62,075 nucleotides of DNA. Origin: Aromatoleum diolicum. Lineage in GTDB: Bacteria; Pseudomonadota; Gammaproteobacteria; Burkholderiales; Rhodocyclaceae. Where the stretch lies: the NCBI RefSeq assembly GCF_012910955.1, contig NZ_WTVQ01000028.1:1-62075 (forward strand), written 5' to 3'. The notes below the pieces were generated by a model. The model ran no database searches and had not been told where the DNA came from. It saw nothing but the letters and a program-made list of their open reading frames with translations. Positions 50,517-60,422 of the stretch are shown one piece after another. A program made the translations under genes and the position numbers. The first letter of the stretch is position 1; each line of letters opens with the position of its first letter.

Positions 50517-52985
50517 TCAGGCCTGGCCAGAGCCATTGCGGCCGGATCGATTATCGCTTTTCCAGCTTCCAGTGATCGTCGAAACGCCTCCACCCCCGTG
50601 GTTGGGGAACGCCATTGCTGCGAGCCCATAAAGCGCCGCGGCCAGCACGATGACGCCGCTGAAGCCTAAGTGGATGGCGAGAAGCGTCGCCAGCACAGCG
50701 CCGATCACCGAGGTGCAGGCGTTGATGGCATAGGCCCAGGGCACGGCGGACGGGCTGTGCGAAGCCAGCGCAGCCAGGCCCCGCGGGAAGGGCATGCCCA
50801 TGCAGAAGGCCAGCGGCGCGATCAAGGCAACGGCCAGCGGGATCTTCAAGGCGTCGGGCAGGGCGACCGCGGACCGCAGCAACCAGGGTAGCAGCAGCAG
50901 GTAGGACGCCGCGAGCAGAAGTATGGCCAGCACCGGCCGCCACACCCTGCCTTGCAGCCGTTCGGAGTAGCGGCTGCCCAGGCCGGCGAAGAGCAGGAAG
51001 GCGCAGAGCACCACGGCCACGGCATACAGCGGATGGGGCAGCAGCAGCGTGAATTTCTGGATGAAGGCGATCTCGATGAACATGAAGCCGAAACCCAGCG
51101 CGGCGAAGTAGGCGAACACCCGGGTCCGCGGCACGGCCGGGGGCTGCACCCGTCCCGGCCTCAGGGGCAGCAGGATCAGCAGTGTGCTGGCGAGCAGCGC
51201 CTGCCCCAGTGTGGCCACCAGCACCGGGTAGCCCAGTTCCAGCAGCGGCAGACCGCCGCGGCCCTTGAGGGCGAGGATTTCAGGGAAGGTCCGCCAGCGG
51301 AAGAAGTTGAAGAAGTAGGGGCGGTCGTCGGTGGCCGGGACGATGTTGAACTTGTAGCGCTCGATGAATTGCTCGCGGCCCTCGCCCAGCAGTGCGGTGG
51401 CGCCCTCGTGGAACCAGGGCTTGTCGAGCCGGTTGAAGCGATTGGTCTCCCAGGCGGCAATGCCGGGTGCCCACTCGGTATCGAAGGAGCGCGCGTCGCT
51501 GAAGGCCCGGATCCTTGCGACGTCCTCCGCGCCGAATTCGCCGTTCCGAACGAGCAGCGTGACGGTCTGCCAGCCCCGCACCAGGGCCAGGCGATTGCCG
51601 GGTTGCGCCACCCCTTCGTGCTCTAGTGCGACCACCGCGGTGCCGAACAACTTGAGGGCGTCGCGCGGTGGCAGGCTGACCCAACGCGTGATGGAGAGGA
51701 GCCCGCCGGGGCGCAAGTGGCGCAGATAGCCTTGCAGCGCCTCCACTGTGTAGAGATAGCTTTCGCTGAGGCCGTAGAGTCCGGCGGAGGAGGCGCCGAA
51801 GGCATCGAGCAGCGCCACCTGGATCAGGTCGTAGCGCTGCTGACTCGCGGCGACGAAGCCGCGCGCCTCCGCAACATGGACCTGGACCTCCGGGCGCCGG
51901 TACACATCACCGGCAAAGCCGGCATGCCGGTCGCGGACGAGGTCGACCATCTGGGCGTTGAGTTCAACCGCGTCGACGCGCCGCGCCTCGTGGCTGAGCG
52001 CCTGGAGGACGTCTGCGCCGCTGCCCGCCCCGAGCACCAGCACATGGGGCGCTTCCAGCAGGTGATAGGGCAAGGCGGAAGTCATCATGTCGAGGTAGGC
52101 GAGCTTGCCGAAATCGCCGTCGAAGCGGGTGAGCGCGGCGAAGCCCTCCCCGTCCGTAAAGACCCCCAATTGAGCGGGCGGCTCCCCCTCCGCGTTGAGG
52201 CTGAGTCCCGGCGCATGGCGGAAGGGTACGCGCGGGCTTTCCACCACTGTCAGGAGTCCCAGCGGGCTGGAGCGCTCCTCGAGCACGCGCGCGCCACCGA
52301 TTTGCAGCGTCCGCGAGAGGCTCTTGTATTCGTTCGGGACGGGGGTGCCGACCGGTGCCGGCAGCGCGAAGGGCAGCGCCAGCGCCAAGGCCAGAAGGAC
52401 CACGGCGAGCCGCGGCCCGAGCCGGAGTCGCCAAGCGCCCACCGCGGCGGCGAGCAGGCCCAGTGCAGCGATGACCCGCAAGGCGGAAAGCGGCGGCAGC
52501 AGGAAGAGCAGCGCCATCACCAGCAGGCAACCGCCCGCCGCGCCAAGCAGGTCGGCGCCATAGAGGCGATGGGTGGCCGCTTTGCAGCAGACGAAACTGA
52601 GGCAGATGCAGTTGCCGGCAAAGAAGAAGGGCACGAACAGCAGCCCGTAGAGCAGCAGCAGGAAGAGGGGCTGGCGAGCGTCCCAGAGGATCTCCAGGGC
52701 ATTGAAGGGCACGCGCTGCGCCACCTGGAAGGCCGCGACCTGCGCCAGGCCGAACAGCGCGGCATTGATGACGAAAGCGACGGGGAAATGCCGCGACAGG
52801 CGTTCGCGCCACAAGGCGACGACGGTGCCGGAGACCCCATAGCCCAGCAGCGCCAGGCTGATCATCATGTAGGCGAAGTGATGCCAGTACACGATGGAGA
52901 AGAGCCGCATCAGCAGGAGCTGGTAGCCCAGCACCGCCGCCGAGATCAGCCCGACGGAGACGAGCGGCGCCGGCATGCGCTTCAA
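50517..52985 (-). CDS. Membrane-embedded spermidine-synthase-like protein
   Basis: 822 residues. About six hydrophobic helices span residues 8-215, a soluble domain at about 220-580 has a spermidine-synthase/methyltransferase fold with HVLVLGAGSGADVLQALSH near 315 and VDAVELNAQM near 338, and a further set of helices spans about 600-800. The polyamine-binding Asp residues of true SpeE are not evident, so the activity is uncertain; related proteins are annotated as spermine/spermidine synthase-like. Its start overlaps the exported Pcm stop by 4 bp, implying joint expression. Confidence 0.8.
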   Translation of the reverse strand: MKRMPAPLVSVGLISAAVLGYQLLLMRLFSIVYWHHFAYMMISLALLGYGVSGTVVALWRERLSRHFPVAFVINAALFGLAQVAAFQVAQRVPFNALEILWDARQPLFLLLLYGLLFVPFFFAGNCICLSFVCCKAATHRLYGADLLGAAGGCLLVMALLFLLPPLSALRVIAALGLLAAAVGAWRLRLGPRLAVVLLALALALPFALPAPVGTPVPNEYKSLSRTLQIGGARVLEERSSPLGLLTVVESPRVPFRHAPGLSLNAEGEPPAQLGVFTDGEGFAALTRFDGDFGKLAYLDMMTSALPYHLLEAPHVLVLGAGSGADVLQALSHEARRVDAVELNAQMVDLVRDRHAGFAGDVYRRPEVQVHVAEARGFVAASQQRYDLIQVALLDAFGASSAGLYGLSESYLYTVEALQGYLRHLRPGGLLSITRWVSLPPRDALKLFGTAVVALEHEGVAQPGNRLALVRGWQTVTLLVRNGEFGAEDVARIRAFSDARSFDTEWAPGIAAWETNRFNRLDKPWFHEGATALLGEGREQFIERYKFNIVPATDDRPYFFNFFRWRTFPEILALKGRGGLPLLELGYPVLVATLGQALLASTLLILLPLRPGRVQPPAVPRTRVFAYFAALGFGFMFIEIAFIQKFTLLLPHPLYAVAVVLCAFLLFAGLGSRYSERLQGRVWRPVLAILLLAASYLLLLPWLLRSAVALPDALKIPLAVALIAPLAFCMGMPFPRGLAALASHSPSAVPWAYAINACTSVIGAVLATLLAIHLGFSGVIVLAAALYGLAAMAFPNHGGGGVSTITGSWKSDNRSGRNGSGQA

Positions 52986-53725
52986 CGCTTGCCGGTGAGC
53001 GGCACGAAGGACACCGGGAGGATTTCGCGCGTCAGTACGCGGCCCTGCCCGTCCTTCTCCACCAGCATCAACTGTTGCGTCATGAAGGCGCTGCCGAGCG
53101 GGATGACCATCCGGCCGCCCGGCTTGAGCTGTTGAATCAGGGGCGGCGGAACGTGGCTCGCCGCCGCCGTGACAACGATGGCATCGAAGGGGGCATGCTC
53201 GGGCCAGCCGTAGTAGCCGTCGGCTGCCTTGACCTGGACCTTGCCGTAGCCCTGGTTCTTCAGCGTGGCATCGGCGCGCCAGGCCAGGGGTTCGATGATC
53301 TCGATTGTGAACACCGCTTCGGTCAGCTCGGCCAGCATGGCGGCCTGATAGCCCGAGCCGGTGCCGATCTCCAGGACTCTGTCGCCGGCCTTCACCTGGA
53401 GCAGATCGGTCATCAGCGCCACCACATAGGGTTGGGAAATGGTCTGTCCGTAGCCGATGGGCAGGGGCCGGTTCTCGTAGGCACGCTGTTCGTGTTCCAC
53501 CGGCACGAACTTGTGGCGCGGCACCCGGGCCAGCGACTCCATGACACGGGGCGAGATGGACGGCTTACCGGTTTCGGCCTGGTCCTGAGCCGCCATCGCG
53601 GCGATCTCGCGCACCAGCCGCGCGCGCGGTACTGCATAACTGTCCGCGGCGTCGGCAAAGGTGGTGCCAGGTACACCGAGTAGCATCGCGCCCGCCAGCA
53701 GAATGAATCCGGCAAAGTACGTCAT
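52982..53725 (-). CDS. pcm: Exported protein-L-isoaspartate O-methyltransferase
   Basis: 247 residues. A signal peptide covers residues 1-25 (ending F-A-D-A-A-D), unusual because SAM is made in the cytoplasm. The enzyme part is complete: RVPRHKFVPVEH near 68, PIGYGQTISQPYVVALMTDLL near 88, SAM motif VLEIGTGSGYQAAML near 117, and FDAIVVTAAASHVPPPL. It repairs or marks damaged aspartyl residues. ATG 53725 follows AGGAGCGCGC. It is translationally coupled to the membrane spermidine-synthase-like gene, which may supply or handle SAM-derived products. Confidence 0.88.
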   Translation of the reverse strand: MTYFAGFILLAGAMLLGVPGTTFADAADSYAVPRARLVREIAAMAAQDQAETGKPSISPRVMESLARVPRHKFVPVEHEQRAYENRPLPIGYGQTISQPYVVALMTDLLQVKAGDRVLEIGTGSGYQAAMLAELTEAVFTIEIIEPLAWRADATLKNQGYGKVQVKAADGYYGWPEHAPFDAIVVTAAASHVPPPLIQQLKPGGRMVIPLGSAFMTQQLMLVEKDGQGRVLTREILPVSFVPLTGKR

Positions 53726-54179
53726 CGCAGCGCGCTCCTGCGGGAGAGATCGGAGGAGCCTAGGGCGGCGAACGACCAGCGTCAACGCTCAGAACTGGCA
53801 AAGGACCGGGGGCCAAGCCCAGGCCGTCAAGCCCGCCGTTAGTTCTTGATGCTTCGATTGTCCGGTATTGGTGTCCTGAGCCCTACGGCCGCTCCAGTCA
53901 GTGACCAGACGTCCAACGAAACCCGCCGTTTAAGCGGGACAACCTACTGCCTCGGCAGATCCGCCAGCGCAAATTCGAACCACGCCACGTAGTCCTGTAA
54001 CTGATGAAGATGTGATCGCGGTTCTGAGCTGTCATGGTCGTTTTCCCGCCGCGCAAGGACGTTCGGTTGGCCACTGGCATCCCGACCCGGCAAGCTTGGC
54101 GAACGCAAAATGCATTGTCCAGCCCGCATCGGGACCGTTTCCTCGGAAATCATGAGTAATATCGCCGTTCGATCACCGT
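53726..54179. other. Intergenic region with repeat-like text
   Basis: About 450 bp between two leftward genes. It shows the same kind of short repetitive words (GATTGTCCGG, TACGGCCGCTCC) seen at 22.9-23.3 kb. No gene was supported. Confidence 0.35.
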
Positions 54180-56489
54180 TCAATCACGCCGAAACCCTTC
54201 AACAAATTCCTCGACCTGCTCGGCTGCGATTGGCTTGCTGAACAAATACCCTTGAATCCTCTGGCACCCGATGCTCCCCAGAAAGTTGAGCTGAGCCTCC
54301 GTCTCTACCCCTTCGGCCACCACCTGCAGGCCGAGCTTTCGCGCCAGCAGCATCGTCATTTCGCAGATCGCTGAGTCGTTCTCGTCTGTCTCGAGATCCG
54401 TCACGAATGAGCGATCGATCTTGATAATGTCGACGGGAAAGAGCTTCAGATAGGCGAGCGATGAGTAGCCGGTACCGAAATCGTCGAGGACCACCTTGAC
54501 GCCCAGCTCGGTCAGCGCCTTCATCATCACGATGTTCTGCTGCGGATTCCGCATCGCCATCGATTCGGTGATCTCCAGGTGAATGCAACTGGCAGGCACT
54601 CCAGCACGCTCCACGGCTTGCTTGACCAAACCAGGCAAGTCCTTTTCCTGGAATTGGATCGCGCTCAAGTTCACCGACATCTTTAGCTCGTTCAGCCCCG
54701 CGTCATGCCAGCGCTTGAGCTGCCGGCAGGCTTCTTCGAGGACCCATTTGCCGAGCGGCAGAATCAGTCGGGTTTCTTCGGCTAGAGGAATGAAGTCGCC
54801 CGGGAGAATGGTTCCTCGCTCCGGATGACGCCAGCGCACCAGGGCTTCGACGCCGACGACCAGGCCGCTGTCGAGCTCGATCTGCGGCTGGTAATGCAAG
54901 ACGAACTGTCCTTCGGTCAGCGCGACCTCCAGCGCTTTCTCCGCCCTTACGCGCTCAGCGACGGCCGTCCGCATCTCCTCGGTGTAGAACTGGTAATTGC
55001 ACCGGCCGGCCGCCTTGGCGCGGTACATCGCGATATCGGCATTCTGGACGAGCTCGTTGATTTCGGTGGCATCGTCGGGATAGAAGCAGATGCCGATGCT
55101 CGGTGAGGTGCGCAAATCATGGTCGACCATCGGATAAGGCGCGGCGAGCTGATCGACGATCTTGCCGGCGACCTCGGCCGCATCCGAGATATTTTCGATC
55201 GCGGTCAGGGCGACGACGAATTCGTCGCCGCCCAGCCGGGCGACGATATCGCTGTGCCGCACGGAGTGCTCGAGGCGTTTTGCGACCTCGATCAGCAGTC
55301 GATCGCCGACGTGGTGACCGACCGTGTCGTTGATCGACTTGAAGCCGTCGAGGTCGATCAGCATGACGGCCATTGCCTTGCCGCATCGCCGAGCCATGGC
55401 GATGCTCTGCTCCATGCGCTCGTAAAGGCTGCTGCGGTTGGGCAGGCCGGTCAGTCCGTCGTGGTGGGCGAGAAAACGGATCCGGTCCTCGGCCCGCTTG
55501 CGCTCGGTGATGTCGCGCGCGATCCCGATGACGCCGGCCGGCGCCCCATCGGCGCCGGGCAATGGCGCCTTTACGGTCTCCAGCAGGATCGCCGGCCTGC
55601 CGTCGGCCGCCGGAACCAGCTCCTCGTTGCGGCGCGGCTCGCCGGCGGCGATGGCTTCCCTATCCTTGCCGCGGAAGAATTCGGCCAGTTCGGCCGGGAA
55701 GAAGTCGTCGTCGCGGCGACCGACGATATTACCGACGGTACTGCCTACCAGGCGCTCGAACGCCCTGTTGCAGGACAGGTACACGCCGTTCGTATCCTTG
55801 AGCCAGACCGGGTCGGGCAAGGCATTGATGAGCGCTTCCATGCGCCCCTGGCTTTCTTGCAGTCGCAGATTGGTCAGCGACAGACGCGACAGGTAGGCAG
55901 CCAGGTTGACGACCAGGCCCATCACGCTGCGCACCTTTTCGCGGCTGAAGCGCGGGATGCCGGCGATGGCGGCCAGATACGCGGCCTTGTCGTAGTTGAA
56001 ACGCTCGGCCTGGGCCGCAAAGAAGCCTTCGTCAACGACGTCGTCTTCGTAGAAGAATTGACCGCAATACAGATTGCCCAGGTGCTCCTCGCCCACGAAT
56101 ACGGGCGTGACGACGTCCCATAATCCGTTCTTGCACTTGTAATCGACGAACTCGCCCTTTCGCAGATGGCTGGCGAGAAAGAGGTCGCTCTCGGTGCAAT
56201 TGACGCCCGAACCCGAAACCGCGCGATGGAAGGCCGTGCAGGCCGATTGCCAGCCGGCGCTCTGCAGGATGTTGCCGTCGAGGTCGAGCAACGCCGTGGC
56301 GATACCGACCAGATCGGACAGCCCGTCGAGAAACGAACGCAGCGATTGGACGTCGATCAGCGCGGCGACGCCGACTTGCGACACCGGATTCTTAGGCCGT
56401 GTCTGAACCGAATCGGCCGTGAATTCGTTCCGTGATACCGCCTTGTGCCATCGCACAGGCACGGCCTCAGGTGGCGCAAATCTGCCCAT
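54180..56489 (-). CDS. PocR-PAS-GGDEF-EAL cyclic-di-GMP signalling protein
   Basis: 769 residues. About 40-200 is a PocR ligand-binding domain ([38 protein letters not shown]). A PAS domain with PAC follows to about 330. The GGDEF domain has an intact RLGGDEF near 463, so it can make c-di-GMP; the EAL domain has the EAL motif (GVEALVRW) near 555 and the catalytic loop [10 protein letters not shown], so it can also break it down. It is cytoplasmic, with no membrane helix. ATG 56489 follows GGCAGGAAG and is preferred over the upstream start at 56669. Confidence 0.9.
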   Translation of the reverse strand: MGRFAPPEAVPVRWHKAVSRNEFTADSVQTRPKNPVSQVGVAALIDVQSLRSFLDGLSDLVGIATALLDLDGNILQSAGWQSACTAFHRAVSGSGVNCTESDLFLASHLRKGEFVDYKCKNGLWDVVTPVFVGEEHLGNLYCGQFFYEDDVVDEGFFAAQAERFNYDKAAYLAAIAGIPRFSREKVRSVMGLVVNLAAYLSRLSLTNLRLQESQGRMEALINALPDPVWLKDTNGVYLSCNRAFERLVGSTVGNIVGRRDDDFFPAELAEFFRGKDREAIAAGEPRRNEELVPAADGRPAILLETVKAPLPGADGAPAGVIGIARDITERKRAEDRIRFLAHHDGLTGLPNRSSLYERMEQSIAMARRCGKAMAVMLIDLDGFKSINDTVGHHVGDRLLIEVAKRLEHSVRHSDIVARLGGDEFVVALTAIENISDAAEVAGKIVDQLAAPYPMVDHDLRTSPSIGICFYPDDATEINELVQNADIAMYRAKAAGRCNYQFYTEEMRTAVAERVRAEKALEVALTEGQFVLHYQPQIELDSGLVVGVEALVRWRHPERGTILPGDFIPLAEETRLILPLGKWVLEEACRQLKRWHDAGLNELKMSVNLSAIQFQEKDLPGLVKQAVERAGVPASCIHLEITESMAMRNPQQNIVMMKALTELGVKVVLDDFGTGYSSLAYLKLFPVDIIKIDRSFVTDLETDENDSAICEMTMLLARKLGLQVVAEGVETEAQLNFLGSIGCQRIQGYLFSKPIAAEQVEEFVEGFRRD

Positions 56490-56835
56490 GATCTTCCTGC
56501 CTCTTGCCCGGATAGGATGCGCGGTCGCTGGCGGCGCCGTCGGGCTATTGCGAAGATAATAGTATAGGAGTTTCCGCCGAGAGGTTTGCCGGTAAGCGCT
56601 CCTGCCGATCTCCCGGTGATCGGGCGTGGCACAAAGTGCTCCGGGATCAAATCCCAAAAAAAACCCCATGCTAGAGGCGAGTAACTGGCGAGCTCCATTT
56701 GTGGCACAGTTATTCTGAGGTTTTCAGTTCAGCGTGTTGCCAGAGTGTGATCATGTGTGCCGATTACAACCCCGCTCGCAGGACTTCGCTTGAGCGCATG
56801 TCCTGGGGGCGACACACTGTCGGGCCGCCAGACTT

Positions 56836-56973
56836 CGCAGCGTCGTCATCCTCGATCCGGAAGATCACGATCCGTGGCTTCACGCCCGCACGGAAGCGGA
56901 AGCCCGCTCGCTGCTCCAACCCTTCGACCCGGAACCGATGGTTGCCGTACCGGATCCAGTGACCAGGAAGTAA
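56836..56973 (+). pseudogene. C-terminal remnant of an SRAP (YedK/HMCES-like) protein
   Basis: The frame reads VVILDPEDHDPWLHARTEAE and later PFDPEPMVAVP to a TAA stop. This matches the C-terminal end of SOS-response-associated peptidase (SRAP) proteins (pattern MPVIL...D-x-x-x-W-L, then V-P). The catalytic N-terminal Cys domain is missing. Only 45 codons remain. Confidence 0.6.
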
Positions 56974-57037
56974 CAACGCGTAGACGACCGCGGCATCCGT
57001 CGGTGGCTCTTTCCCTCAGCCTCGGGCGTCAGGCACC

Positions 57038-57109
57038 ACCGTCGGCAAGCAGGTGATGCGCAACGCCGCGGAAAACCTCGTTCCGGTCACGCTGGAACTG
57101 GGCGGCTAA
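57038..57109 (+). pseudogene. Internal remnant of an aldehyde dehydrogenase
   Basis: Reads TVGKQVMRNAAENLVPVTLE then L-G-G and stop. This is the conserved Gly-rich stretch of coniferyl-aldehyde-type dehydrogenases just before the catalytic Glu region (ENLVPVTLELGGKSP). Only 23 codons are left and a stop follows directly. Confidence 0.65.
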
Positions 57110-57169
57110 TGACGCCGGACCCTGCGGATGAAGTTCGACGTCCCTGCTTCCCAGCTTCCTTTAGCCGCT

Positions 57170-57424
57170 CTATTCGCGTCGCCTGGCGATGATCCCCCAG
57201 ACAAAGAGAAGGACAATGGCGCCAACGACGGCGCCAATGAGCCCGGCCCCCTCGCCGGGGGCATACCATCCAAGCGCCTGCCCGAGATAGCTCGCGACGA
57301 TTGCGCCGACGATGCCGAGAATCGTCGTCAACACAAAACCCGCGGGCTCGTTATTGCCAGGCATGAGGAACTTAGCGATCACTCCCGCGACAAACCCAAC
57401 GACGATCGTCCAGATGATTCCCAT
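57170..57424 (-). CDS. GlsB/YeaQ/YmgE family stress membrane protein
   Basis: 84 residues with three hydrophobic helices separated by Gly-rich turns: WTIVVGFVAGVIAKFLMPG, TTILGIVGAIVASYLGQALG, and LIGAVVGAIVLLFVWGI. This is the transglycosylase-associated (GlsB/YeaQ) family of small inner-membrane proteins linked to general stress responses. It has AAGGAGTAGG before the ATG and a short basic C-terminus (ARRRE). It is divergent from the YidB gene. Confidence 0.9.
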   Translation of the reverse strand: MGIIWTIVVGFVAGVIAKFLMPGNNEPAGFVLTTILGIVGAIVASYLGQALGWYAPGEGAGLIGAVVGAIVLLFVWGIIARRRE

Positions 57425-57570
57425 GGCCTACTCCTTAAAAGGGCTCGGCGACGGCCGAGTTGCGAGACACAGAAACCAAGTGGACAGTCGATTCTGTGAA
57501 TTGGCACGGCAGGGCCAATATTTTTTCGCCGGCGCCGCTGTGTTCGACTTAATGCGTAGAGGAGAATGAA

Positions 57571-58056
57571 ATGAGCCGTGGAATGCCATCAATGATTGCC
57601 CTTTTGGGACTTCTCGCTGCTGCGGGCTATCAAAACCGTGACAAAATCGCTGAAGTCCTCGGCGGGTTGAAGCAGGAGCCGGGCGGCGAGCCAGGCACCG
57701 CGAATGCCCCGAGGGCCCAAGGCGGCGCTCTCGGCAATTTGGGCGGGCTCATCGGCGGTGCGGGTATCGGGAGTGTGCTGAGTGGCGGACTTCGCGACCT
57801 GGTCGAGCACTTCAGACAGAACGGCCAGGGCGAGGCGGCGGAGTCGTGGGTCAGGCCAGGCCCCAATCAAGCGCTCGGTCCGGATCAGCTAGAGCAAGCG
57901 ATTGGCCCCGATGTGCTGAGTACGCTTGCGCAGAAAACCGGGCTTTCGCGGGAAGAGTTGCTTTCGAGGCTGACGCGCGAATTACCCACAGCGGTGGACA
58001 AATTCACGCCGGAAGGTCGACTGCCGACCGAAGACGAGGCGGCACGGCTGGTCTAA
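57571..58056 (+). CDS. YidB-family (DUF937-like) protein
   Basis: 161 residues. A short hydrophobic start ([19 protein letters not shown]) is followed by a Gly-rich linker and the YidB-type domain from about 75: [21 protein letters not shown], then [16 protein letters not shown] and [24 protein letters not shown]. These are strongly conserved family segments. Its role is unknown, but it often accompanies stress or envelope genes. A GGAGAATGAA site overlaps the upstream region of the ATG. Confidence 0.85.
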   Translation: MSRGMPSMIALLGLLAAAGYQNRDKIAEVLGGLKQEPGGEPGTANAPRAQGGALGNLGGLIGGAGIGSVLSGGLRDLVEHFRQNGQGEAAESWVRPGPNQALGPDQLEQAIGPDVLSTLAQKTGLSREELLSRLTRELPTAVDKFTPEGRLPTEDEAARLV

Positions 58057-58164
58057 CCAGGTCAACAAGCACTTGTCGCGACTAATTCCAAGCATTCGGT
58101 GTCTGTCGCGCCAATAGTGCGGTGCGGCGGTTGCCCGCAGTGTCGCCACGTTCGACTTTCGTGC

Positions 58165-60270
58165 TCAGGCATGTTGGTCCAGCGACTTGATGGCGCCATG
58201 GATGGCGCGCTCAAAGATCGGCCGGTCGAGTTTCACGATCTGCGCCGTTCCGTTCTTCAGTCGCACGGCCAGCGCTTCCGGCGTGATCGATATTGCGCAG
58301 GGCGAGGCGCTGTTGCTGAACAGGAAGAGCGTGCGGCTCCGGTTGATCCAGGTCAGGCGCTCACGGCGAGTTTGTGCCGCCGTGGTGAAGTCCACCCAGT
58401 CACCTCGCACCAACTGACGCACTCGGCGAAGATCCGCACGATCCGGTGTGTTTTCCCCGTCGAGGCCCTCGCTGGCCGGTAGCGAGATGTCCTGGACGCG
58501 GACACCGATGTCCGTCGCGTGGCCGACCTGCAGGGTCGGTCCGGCACTGCGCGGGCGCGCCCTTGCGACCGCGATCGCCTTGGCGGCGCCGGGTTTTTTC
58601 GCCCGCATGGCAGCGAGTTGCAGGTCAAGCAGCGTGTCCATGAAGGCCTTGCGCTCGGCGGGCGCCGAACCGATCTCGTCGAAACCGACGTGGATCTCAC
58701 TCAGCAGAGCCGGCAGCGAAGCGGCCTGCCGCTGCCGGTCCCCCGCCAGTTGTTTTGGCGTTACCGACCACAGCAGATCGGTGGCGACCTGCAGGGCCTT
58801 GGCGGTCGGCGCACCTTCCTCGCCGGACTGCGAGATGCGGTTCTGCACGACGTCGCGCCAGTAGTTGCGGAGGAACTCGTCGATCTCAACTGGCGCCTCC
58901 GGCACCAGCACGCGGGCGATGCAGGCATCCGCCATCTTCTGGGCGCGTGCCTGGGCTTCGCGCTTGAGGCGCATTTCCTCCTCGCGGGCGAGCACCGCGT
59001 CGGCCAGCGCGCGGTTCTGCTGTTCGTCGCGTTCCTCGCGCTCGGTAAGGAAGACGTCCAGCTCGGCGTTGGCGGAATCGAACACCGCCATGTCGCCGTC
59101 GTAGGTCCTCTGCACCTTGTCGACCAGCTCGGAGAGCTTCAGATAAAACGGGTCCTCGGCGTTAACAACCTTGCCCCAGCGCACGGCGACAACCGAAATA
59201 CTGTCGAGGAAGCGCCGCGCCGGGTGGCTGCGGTCGGCGAAGAAGCGCTGGTTCAGCATGGCGGCCCGCAGCACCGTTGTCTGCAGGCGGGCCACCAGCG
59301 CCTTGATGCCATCCGAGACGTTGGGATCGCTGAAAATCAGGTCGAACAGCTTGGCGACGATGTCGACCGTCACGGCCTCGAGCGGCTTCACGTCGCGCGC
59401 GGCCCCGCTGTCGCGCACCATGCGCACGACGTTGGTGTGCGTGCCGGGGGTTCCGGTCTGGGGCGCCGCCTGCAGGGTCTTCAGAGAGTTGAACAGCTCC
59501 TGGCTGGCAGTCCCTGACTTGGGAATCTCTCTGGCGCCCGTCTCCTTGGTGCGGGCCTCAACCAGGCGGTCCAGGGCGCTCGCCACCTTGGTGGATTCCT
59601 CCGCCACCTCGTGGGCGTCAACCGGCGTCGTGTCCCGGTAACTGCGCTTGAGCGACGGCAGGATGCCGGCCTCGATCATCGTCTCGTTGGCCACCCGGTA
59701 GAACTGCGGCATCTCCGTGGCCATCTGTTCGCCGATCAATTGCAGCAACAGGATGAGCGCGTCCGTGCTGGTCGTGACCTCCCCGCAGGCCGCCTCGATG
59801 CAGGACCACAGCGCCGCGACATTGAAGGTCTTGTCGCCAGGCTGCATTGCCCTGCGCAGGACGAGGTAATTGATTCGCCGCTCGAGCGGTTTGGTCTCGT
59901 CGCGGCAGGCCAGGGTCACGCGATCCAGCACCTCGCGCATTGCGAACTGGACGGATTCCTCGGCTGCGCTCAGAAGCCGCAGGTTCTCCTCATCGGTCGA
60001 GCCGTAGCCCGACTTCGGAGCATGCACGGTGCGCGCCGCGAGATTGGCCCTGAGAGAAGAGGCCACCCTTTCCCATTGTGTCGGAAGGGCCAGCTTGAGC
60101 AAGGCCGCGGCTTTGCTCTCGGCGGGGTCGCGGCTGGTAGTGCCGCGCGTGCTCGCGACCTGAATCAGCAAGGGACCCAGTTCCTCGAACAACTCGCACA
60201 GGTCGTTTTCCATCTGCGCACGGCAACCCTCCACGAGCTCACCGAGGGTTGAGGCGTCATTTTCGGTCAT
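58165..60270 (-). CDS. DUF1631 family protein
   Basis: 701 residues, mostly helical, matching the DUF1631 family of beta- and gammaproteobacteria: the N-terminal CRAQMENDLCELFEELG, a central region with ANETMIEAGILPSL and ALVARLQTTVLRAAM, a charged coiled-coil segment with EEMRLKREAQARAQKMADACI, and a C-terminal PilZ-like beta region (LVRGDWVDFT, LTWINRSRTLFLFSN). A c-di-GMP link is plausible from that domain but not shown. I chose ATG 60270 over 60303. It may be the last chromosomal-type gene before the MFS remnant. Confidence 0.82.
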   Translation of the reverse strand: MTENDASTLGELVEGCRAQMENDLCELFEELGPLLIQVASTRGTTSRDPAESKAAALLKLALPTQWERVASSLRANLAARTVHAPKSGYGSTDEENLRLLSAAEESVQFAMREVLDRVTLACRDETKPLERRINYLVLRRAMQPGDKTFNVAALWSCIEAACGEVTTSTDALILLLQLIGEQMATEMPQFYRVANETMIEAGILPSLKRSYRDTTPVDAHEVAEESTKVASALDRLVEARTKETGAREIPKSGTASQELFNSLKTLQAAPQTGTPGTHTNVVRMVRDSGAARDVKPLEAVTVDIVAKLFDLIFSDPNVSDGIKALVARLQTTVLRAAMLNQRFFADRSHPARRFLDSISVVAVRWGKVVNAEDPFYLKLSELVDKVQRTYDGDMAVFDSANAELDVFLTEREERDEQQNRALADAVLAREEEMRLKREAQARAQKMADACIARVLVPEAPVEIDEFLRNYWRDVVQNRISQSGEEGAPTAKALQVATDLLWSVTPKQLAGDRQRQAASLPALLSEIHVGFDEIGSAPAERKAFMDTLLDLQLAAMRAKKPGAAKAIAVARARPRSAGPTLQVGHATDIGVRVQDISLPASEGLDGENTPDRADLRRVRQLVRGDWVDFTTAAQTRRERLTWINRSRTLFLFSNSASPCAISITPEALAVRLKNGTAQIVKLDRPIFERAIHGAIKSLDQHA

Positions 60271-60422
60271 ATCAGGCCTGATTCCGGGAATCGTTCCGCC
60301 CAATTATCACATTTGCACATCGCAAAGAAAGTGAGTGACCGACGTTTTTCACCTTCCAACCGATGGTCCAGCAACCAGGCGGCTCTGAAGTGCCCCGGCT
60401 CTTGCCATCCGCATGAAGCCCG

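Larger units (their letters stand above)
56490..57169. other. Gene-debris region
   Basis: About 680 bp between two leftward genes. It contains C-terminal SRAP and mid-gene aldehyde dehydrogenase fragments, annotated separately, and otherwise non-coding sequence. Confidence 0.5.

Noticed and set aside
51717-53135. 472-codon plus-strand open frame
   Set aside because: Antisense of the spermidine-synthase-like and pcm genes; Glu/Gln/Arg-rich product without a domain.
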